Part shown: positions 6,734 through 9,786 of the stretch, piece after piece
Layout of the letters: the number at the start of each line of letters is the position of its first letter
Position numbering within the stretch: position 1 is the first letter of the stretch
Origin: Rhodospirillales bacterium
GTDB lineage: Bacteria; Pseudomonadota; Alphaproteobacteria; QKFK01; SZUA-500
Direction of reading: 5' to 3'
NCBI GenBank assembly: GCA_003252195.1
Contig: QKFK01000019.1
Span: forward strand, 1-9,786
Length of the DNA: 9,786 nt
Notes under the pieces: model-generated
Told to the model about the DNA's origin: nothing
The model's database searches: none
The model's input: the letters and a program-made list of their open reading frames with translations, nothing else
Position numbers and translations under genes: made by a program

Positions 6734-6799
6734 TACCTTACAAATTATTTTTGTTCTTATTAAAAAGAATATAATACATATTTTGGTTATTGTAAGGTA
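6734..6799. repeat. 10-bp perfect inverted repeat in the chemoreceptor promoter/leader
   Basis: TACCTTACAA at 6734-6743 and its exact reverse complement TTGTAAGGTA at 6790-6799 are separated by 46 bases. One arm overlaps the ribosome site of the receptor gene; the other overlaps the putative -35 box. It could be a paired operator, or chance in AT-rich DNA. Confidence 0.6.
6768..6796 (-). promoter_or_regulatory. Putative sigma70 promoter of the chemoreceptor-PAS unit
   Basis: On the minus strand, CTTACA (-35, four of six) at 6791-6796, a 17-base spacer, and TATATT (-10, five of six) at 6768-6773. Predicted start near 6761, giving a leader of about 33 nt. No sigma28-like flagellar promoter is evident. 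Confidence 0.45.
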
Positions 6800-6867
6800 C
6801 ACAAGCGTATTTTTTTAGCTATTCCCCAACAATAAGCTCAAACGCAATAACATAATCCTACAAACAT

Positions 6868-6902
6868 AAAAAAAAAGCAATCTATCTTATGTATAGATTG
6901 CT
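6868..6902 (-). terminator. Rho-independent terminator of tRNA-Phe
   Basis: Minus-strand AGCAATCTAT and ATAGATTGCT form a perfect 10-bp stem with a seven-base loop, followed by nine T. It lies about 44 bases past the CCA end of tRNA-Phe and upstream of the chemoreceptor promoter, so it insulates the two units. Confidence 0.9.
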
Positions 6903-6945
6903 GACAAAAATTATATATAGACGCTGGAATTCATTTAAAATAAAA

Positions 6946-7021
6946 TGGTGCCCAGAGGCGGGATCGAACCACCGACACGAGGATTTTCAATCCTCTGCTC
7001 TACCAACTGAGCTATCTGGGC
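6946..7021 (-). tRNA. tRNA-Phe (anticodon GAA)
   Basis: 76 nt with encoded CCA. The acceptor stem GCCCAGA/TCTGGGC has seven perfect pairs, and the D stem is GCTC/GAGC. The anticodon stem GAGGA/TCCTC encloses loop TTGAAAA with GAA at 6986-6988. The variable loop is GTGTC, and the T arm is GGTGG-TTCGATC-CCGCC. Discriminator base is A. It has its own promoter and terminator. In many alphaproteobacteria this tRNA follows yacG directly; here an opposing gene separates them. Confidence 0.98.
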
Positions 7022-7054
7022 ACTTTTACCAAGCCATAAAAGCTTGTGGATTGT

Positions 7055-7083
7055 TATATAAAGCAATTTTTTTATCTTGTCTA
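7055..7083 (-). promoter_or_regulatory. Putative sigma70 promoter of tRNA-Phe
   Basis: Minus-strand TAGACA (-35, five of six) at 7078-7083, a 17-base spacer, and TATATA (-10, four of six) at 7055-7060. Transcription would begin near 7048, leaving a leader of about 27 nt before the mature 5' end at 7021. Confidence 0.5.
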
Positions 7084-7091
7084 TATATAAT

Positions 7092-7119
7092 TTGATTTTT
7101 TTTAGTTCTTTGTTAGAAT
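7092..7119 (+). promoter_or_regulatory. Putative sigma70 promoter of the YhcH-family gene
   Basis: TTGATT (-35, four of six) at 7092-7097, a 16-base spacer, and TAGAAT (-10, five of six) at 7114-7119. The start would be near 7126, about 30 nt before the ATG. It lies back to back with the tRNA-Phe promoter. Confidence 0.45.
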
Positions 7120-7155
7120 TTTTTTTAATTTAGCGCAAACCAAAGGAATAGCAAT

Positions 7156-7605
7156 ATGATTATAGATAAAATTGAGAATGCTCATCTTTATTATTCAATA
7201 AACCCAAACCTCAAAAAAGGGCTGATTGCTATTGCAGATATTAACCCTGACTTAATAGAAACAAAGCGCTATGACATTGATGGCGATAAAGTATATGCGC
7301 TAGTTCAAGAATATGAACCTAAAAATATAAACGATGGCAAATACGAAGCTCACAGAAAATATACCGACATACAATTCATGCTAAAAGGTAGTGAATTAAT
7401 GGGCTGGGCAAATTTAAGTCAATTCACCCCTAATTGCGATTTTGATGTAGAAAATGATTTTATAAAAGGTACTGCCAACGGCTCTATACTAAGCGTTCCT
7501 GAGGGATATTTCGTTATATTTACACCTGAAGATGCTCACATGCCATGCATTAGCAACGGAACTAAAGGAACAGTAAAAAAAGTTGTTGTTAAAGTTGAGC
7601 TATAA
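7156..7605 (+). CDS. YhcH/YjgK/YiaL family protein (DUF386)
   Basis: 149 residues, close to the usual 150-155 for this cupin-like, probably metal-binding family. Family hallmarks seen are EAHRKYTDIQ at 64-73, the FTPEDAHMPC motif at 122-131 with a conserved His, and KKVVVKV at the C-terminus. Relatives (YhcH, YiaL, EbgC) are linked to sugar metabolism, including sialic acid and beta-galactoside pathways, possibly as anomerases or isomerases; the exact reaction is not settled, and no sugar gene is nearby here. The ATG at 7156 has AAAGGA eight bases upstream. It is a single gene with its own promoter and terminator, opposite to tRNA-Phe and yacG, and looks like an insertion into a conserved block. 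Codon use looks as AT-rich as its neighbours. Confidence 0.93.
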   Translation: MIIDKIENAHLYYSINPNLKKGLIAIADINPDLIETKRYDIDGDKVYALVQEYEPKNINDGKYEAHRKYTDIQFMLKGSELMGWANLSQFTPNCDFDVENDFIKGTANGSILSVPEGYFVIFTPEDAHMPCISNGTKGTVKKVVVKVEL

Positions 7606-7607
7606 AT

Positions 7608-7638
7608 AAGACAATTAACTAAAATTGCAGTCTTTTTT
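7608..7638 (+). terminator. Imperfect terminator after the YhcH-family gene
   Basis: AAGAC pairs with GTCTT, and inside it AATT pairs with AATT across a small one-sided bulge. Six T follow. It begins three bases after the stop codon at 7603-7605. Confidence 0.6.
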
Positions 7639-7668
7639 ATTTAAGATCATTATAACCGCAAGTATGTT

Positions 7669-7866
7669 TTATTCTTCTACAGAACTATAGTCATCTACAT
7701 CAGTTTCATCTTCTGGCAAACTATAGCTTTCAGAGAACCATTTACCTAAATCCACATCCGCACATCTTTTTGAACAAAATGGTTTATATTTATGAACCGC
7801 TGGTTTTGAACAAATTGGACATTTAGAATCTTTAATTGGCATATTTATAATATTATCTTCAGTCAA
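7669..7866 (-). CDS. yacG: DNA gyrase inhibitor YacG (zinc-binding)
   Basis: 65 residues. The four zinc ligands Cys16, Cys19, Cys31 and Cys35 form Cys-x2-Cys-x11-Cys-x3-Cys. They are followed by the family block RCADVDLGKWFSESYSLP and an acidic tail. E. coli YacG binds GyrB and blocks DNA binding by gyrase; it has 15 residues between the Cys pairs against 11 here, a shorter knuckle. The start is uncertain. The TTG at 7866 is favoured because GAGGAA at the very end of the upstream RNase gene serves as its ribosome site (four-base gap between genes, likely coupling). The ATG at 7842 would begin MPIKDSKC, closer to family length before the first Cys, but lacks a ribosome site. Last gene of the maf unit. 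Confidence 0.93.
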   Translation of the reverse strand: MTEDNIINMPIKDSKCPICSKPAVHKYKPFCSKRCADVDLGKWFSESYSLPEDETDVDDYSSVEE

Positions 7867-7870
7867 ATCT

Positions 7871-9193
7871 CTATTCCTCGATGATTTTTAGTTCAACATT
7901 AAGTCCATGTTTCTTCATAATATCGGACTTTATATCAATCTTATTATTTTGCAACCACTCAAATTCATCTTTATTCAAAACGATTTCTTGAATTGGGTTC
8001 TTTGATGCCTTTGCCTCAACCAACATTTTACGAATCTTGTTTCCAACAACAAACTGGAAGTTATTAACTCTAAACAAGTTTTTAATTTCGCTCCCTCTTC
8101 GAGGAATTACAATTTCTAAATTGCCAGCTTTAGAAAACCCTAGCACCTGCTTTTTTGGTAAGTCGTTTTGCATAATCTTAACAAGTTCATCACTAGCGGC
8201 CACAATTCCAGAGCCAGCAAAATCGACCATTATCTTTCCACAAATATTACGAAGCTTTATCTGACGGGCAATCTCTATAGCGGCATTCCTGTTTATATTT
8301 TTTATATCTAACGCCCCTGCGCTATCAACATCGATCGCGGTAAAAGCTCTTGTGTGCTCTATACTCACTCTACCACCACCAACAAGAGATATTTCATCAG
8401 ACAACATATCTTCAATATTGGCATCAATTTCATATTCAGACCATATTTTAGATGTTTCCATCTTATCTATTACAGCACTTCCCTTGTAAGTTTTTTTAAG
8501 AGATACAAATATATCACTATCATCCGTTATAATAGATTTTAGAGAAGTCTCTTTATTAGACATTTCAGCAATAGAAATTGGCTTTTTATATATCTCGCCG
8601 AGTTTTTCTAATGACGCAAACTCATCTTCTATATTTTTCCAGATTTGTTTTAATTTATTAGCCTCAGATACAATCTCATCAAGCCTTGCTTTTTTTGCCT
8701 CTGACCTAACTATCCAACCGCAATCATCATCTAGCAAATTCACCATAGAATTTGACAAATAGTCTGCATCATCTTTTGACAATAATGAGGATATTTTTAA
8801 TTTGCTTCCCCATGGAATAAAAATCAAAAAATTTCCTGCTAGCTTAACCTCACTATCTAACACTACATTTTTATCATCTTGCGGCACTGAAGAAACTTGG
8901 AACAAAGCCTTTTGCCCCTCAAATATTTTATCCGTTAGACCACTTGAGGTTATAACACGCATATCTCTTCGGTTTTTCCAAAAACCTTGATTATTACAGC
9001 CTAAATCTACAAAATATGCTTTTTCTCCGTCTGGAGTATTATATGTTTTAGAAATCCTCCCAACATAGATTGAATCTTCACTAAATCCATATTTATAATT
9101 AACCTCAAACAAAGCTAACCTGTCACCAGCAAAACCAGCAACCACGCTCTCCCAACAATTTGTGCTAATTATAATTTGATCTAGATTTAACAT
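7871..9193 (-). CDS. rng: Ribonuclease E/G family protein (short form)
   Basis: 440 residues, an endoribonuclease homologue of the short RNase G type. Residues 38-120 contain an S1-like RNA-binding domain (SIYVGRI...AYFVDLG...GFW). GWIVRSEA at 159-166 corresponds to the 5'-sensor GLIVRT segment of RNase E. The catalytic core shows FTAIDVDSAG with Asp288 and IMVDFAG with Asp324, matching metal ligands Asp303 and Asp346 of E. coli RNase E; its Asn305 is Asp290 here. No CPxC zinc-link exists, and the region 360-374 (IVIPRRGSEIKNL) is diverged from the usual (L/V)E(L/M)(T/S)R-x-R. The long C-terminal degradosome scaffold of RNase E is absent. AGGTG overlaps the maf stop and precedes the ATG at 9193 by about five bases, so it is coupled to maf. 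Expected roles are rRNA or tRNA processing and mRNA turnover. Confidence 0.9.
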   Translation of the reverse strand: MLNLDQIIISTNCWESVVAGFAGDRLALFEVNYKYGFSEDSIYVGRISKTYNTPDGEKAYFVDLGCNNQGFWKNRRDMRVITSSGLTDKIFEGQKALFQVSSVPQDDKNVVLDSEVKLAGNFLIFIPWGSKLKISSLLSKDDADYLSNSMVNLLDDDCGWIVRSEAKKARLDEIVSEANKLKQIWKNIEDEFASLEKLGEIYKKPISIAEMSNKETSLKSIITDDSDIFVSLKKTYKGSAVIDKMETSKIWSEYEIDANIEDMLSDEISLVGGGRVSIEHTRAFTAIDVDSAGALDIKNINRNAAIEIARQIKLRNICGKIMVDFAGSGIVAASDELVKIMQNDLPKKQVLGFSKAGNLEIVIPRRGSEIKNLFRVNNFQFVVGNKIRKMLVEAKASKNPIQEIVLNKDEFEWLQNNKIDIKSDIMKKHGLNVELKIIEE

Positions 9194-9201
9194 GCAAACA
9201 C

Positions 9202-9786
9202 CTATATTTGAGGACGTATACCTGCTCCTTGTAACAAGGCATTAATTTCAAACAAAGGCAATCCGACCACATTAGAATAAGAGCCAATAATTTTTTTCAC
9301 AAAAGCCCCTGCAATCCCTTGAATAGCATATCCACCTGCTTTACCTTCCCACTCTTTAGATAAAATATAATTATTTATATCCTCATGTGACAAATGCTTA
9401 AAAGATACCTTGGTTGTTACAACGCGCATAGTTTTCTTACCATCTTTATCTACAACGCACACACCGCCCAAAACTCTATGTGAACGCCCCGATAATAGCT
9501 CTAAAAATTTACGAGCCTCTATTTCATTTTCTGGCTTACCGAGTATTCTTCTGCCACACGCAACTACTGTATCAGCAGCTACAATCAATTTTCCGCTGTG
9601 TTTTTTTTCTGCTAATTCAGCTTTTTGTACTGCCATACGTCTAGCATAAGACGTAGCTGGCTCATCTTTTAAGATGCTTTCATCAATATCTGATGGATCA
9701 ACAATATCAGGGTAAACTTTAATCTGCTCTAACAAACTCAGCCTGCGAGGAGAAGCCGAAGCCAATACAATCTCTTTTCTTTCCAT
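9202..9786 (-). CDS. maf: Maf family nucleoside triphosphate pyrophosphatase
   Basis: 194 residues; its ATG is the last codon of the window, and the length and N-terminus fit a complete gene. The SASPRR motif at 10-15 and AADTVV at about 70-75 (with the catalytic Asp) mark the active site. GKP, SGRSHRV-GG and the long WEGKAGGYAIQG...GSYSNVVGLPL block follow. The last resembles the YhdE-type subfamily that hydrolyses dTTP, UTP and modified pyrimidine nucleotides to monophosphates; Maf was first described as a septum-formation inhibitor in Bacillus. The stop lies eight bases before the RNase start, so the two are one operon. The upstream gene, commonly infA in this cluster, is outside the window. 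Confidence 0.95.
   Translation of the reverse strand: MERKEIVLASASPRRLSLLEQIKVYPDIVDPSDIDESILKDEPATSYARRMAVQKAELAEKKHSGKLIVAADTVVACGRRILGKPENEIEARKFLELLSGRSHRVLGGVCVVDKDGKKTMRVVTTKVSFKHLSHEDINNYILSKEWEGKAGGYAIQGIAGAFVKKIIGSYSNVVGLPLFEINALLQGAGIRPQI

Larger units (their letters stand above)
6908..7093. repeat. 15-bp perfect inverted repeat flanking tRNA-Phe
   Basis: AAATTATATATAGAC at 6908-6922 and its exact reverse complement at 7079-7093 enclose the tRNA gene, with 156 bases between arms. The right arm contains most of the putative -35 box of the tRNA promoter. The left arm lies between the tRNA end and its terminator. Confidence 0.75.

Noticed and set aside
6946..7021. tRNA-Phe as an integration (att) site for a mobile element
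   Set aside because: There is no second copy of the tRNA 3' end in the window, and no integrase or phage-like gene. The flanking inverted repeat is outside the tRNA sequence.
6889..7095. 68-residue plus-strand open frame
   Set aside because: It runs through the tRNA-Phe terminator and the tRNA itself on the opposite strand; it is not a gene.

Overview
The window is an AT-rich stretch of bacterial chromosome, and the gene content points to an alphaproteobacterium. The right-hand part carries maf, an RNase E/G-family gene and yacG head to tail, followed by tRNA-Phe(GAA). I know this order (often led by infA) from many alphaproteobacteria. The glutathione S-transferase belongs to a subfamily that I associate with the same class, including its PP-x-x-Y-x-D-x-DF ending. 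Low GC plus a chemoreceptor and a PAS sensor suggests a motile, possibly host-associated or gut-type low-GC alphaproteobacterium. That last step is inference, and no species can be named.

Layout, left to right. Positions 9-1691 (-) hold a large pentapeptide-repeat protein with disordered ends. It is divergent from 1816-3495 (+), formate-tetrahydrofolate ligase (fhs), which is closed by a strong terminator at 3510-3541. Positions 3610-4014 (-) encode a small lipoprotein and 4111-4779 (-) a GST. Positions 4886-5425 and 5436-6728 (-) form a two-gene unit: a chemoreceptor signalling protein with no extracellular sensor domain is followed by a free-standing PAS protein resembling the FAD-binding PAS domain of E. 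coli Aer. Positions 6946-7021 (-) are tRNA-Phe with its own promoter and terminator, flanked by a perfect 15-bp inverted repeat. Positions 7156-7605 (+) hold a YhcH/YjgK/YiaL-family gene in opposite orientation, set between tRNA-Phe and yacG. Positions 7669-9786 (-) hold yacG, the RNase E/G homologue and maf, tightly packed and probably co-transcribed.

How the genes work together: maf, the RNase and yacG are a housekeeping unit (nucleotide-pool sanitation or division control, RNA processing, gyrase inhibition). The PAS and chemoreceptor genes look like a split aerotaxis or redox-taxis receptor. fhs feeds one-carbon folate metabolism. The lipoprotein and the pentapeptide protein have no assignable role.

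I found no mobile element, CRISPR array, toxin-antitoxin pair or obvious defence system. No stretch over 300 bases lacks a gene. The least ordinary items are the architecture of the pentapeptide protein, the split Aer-like pair and the inverted repeat around tRNA-Phe.
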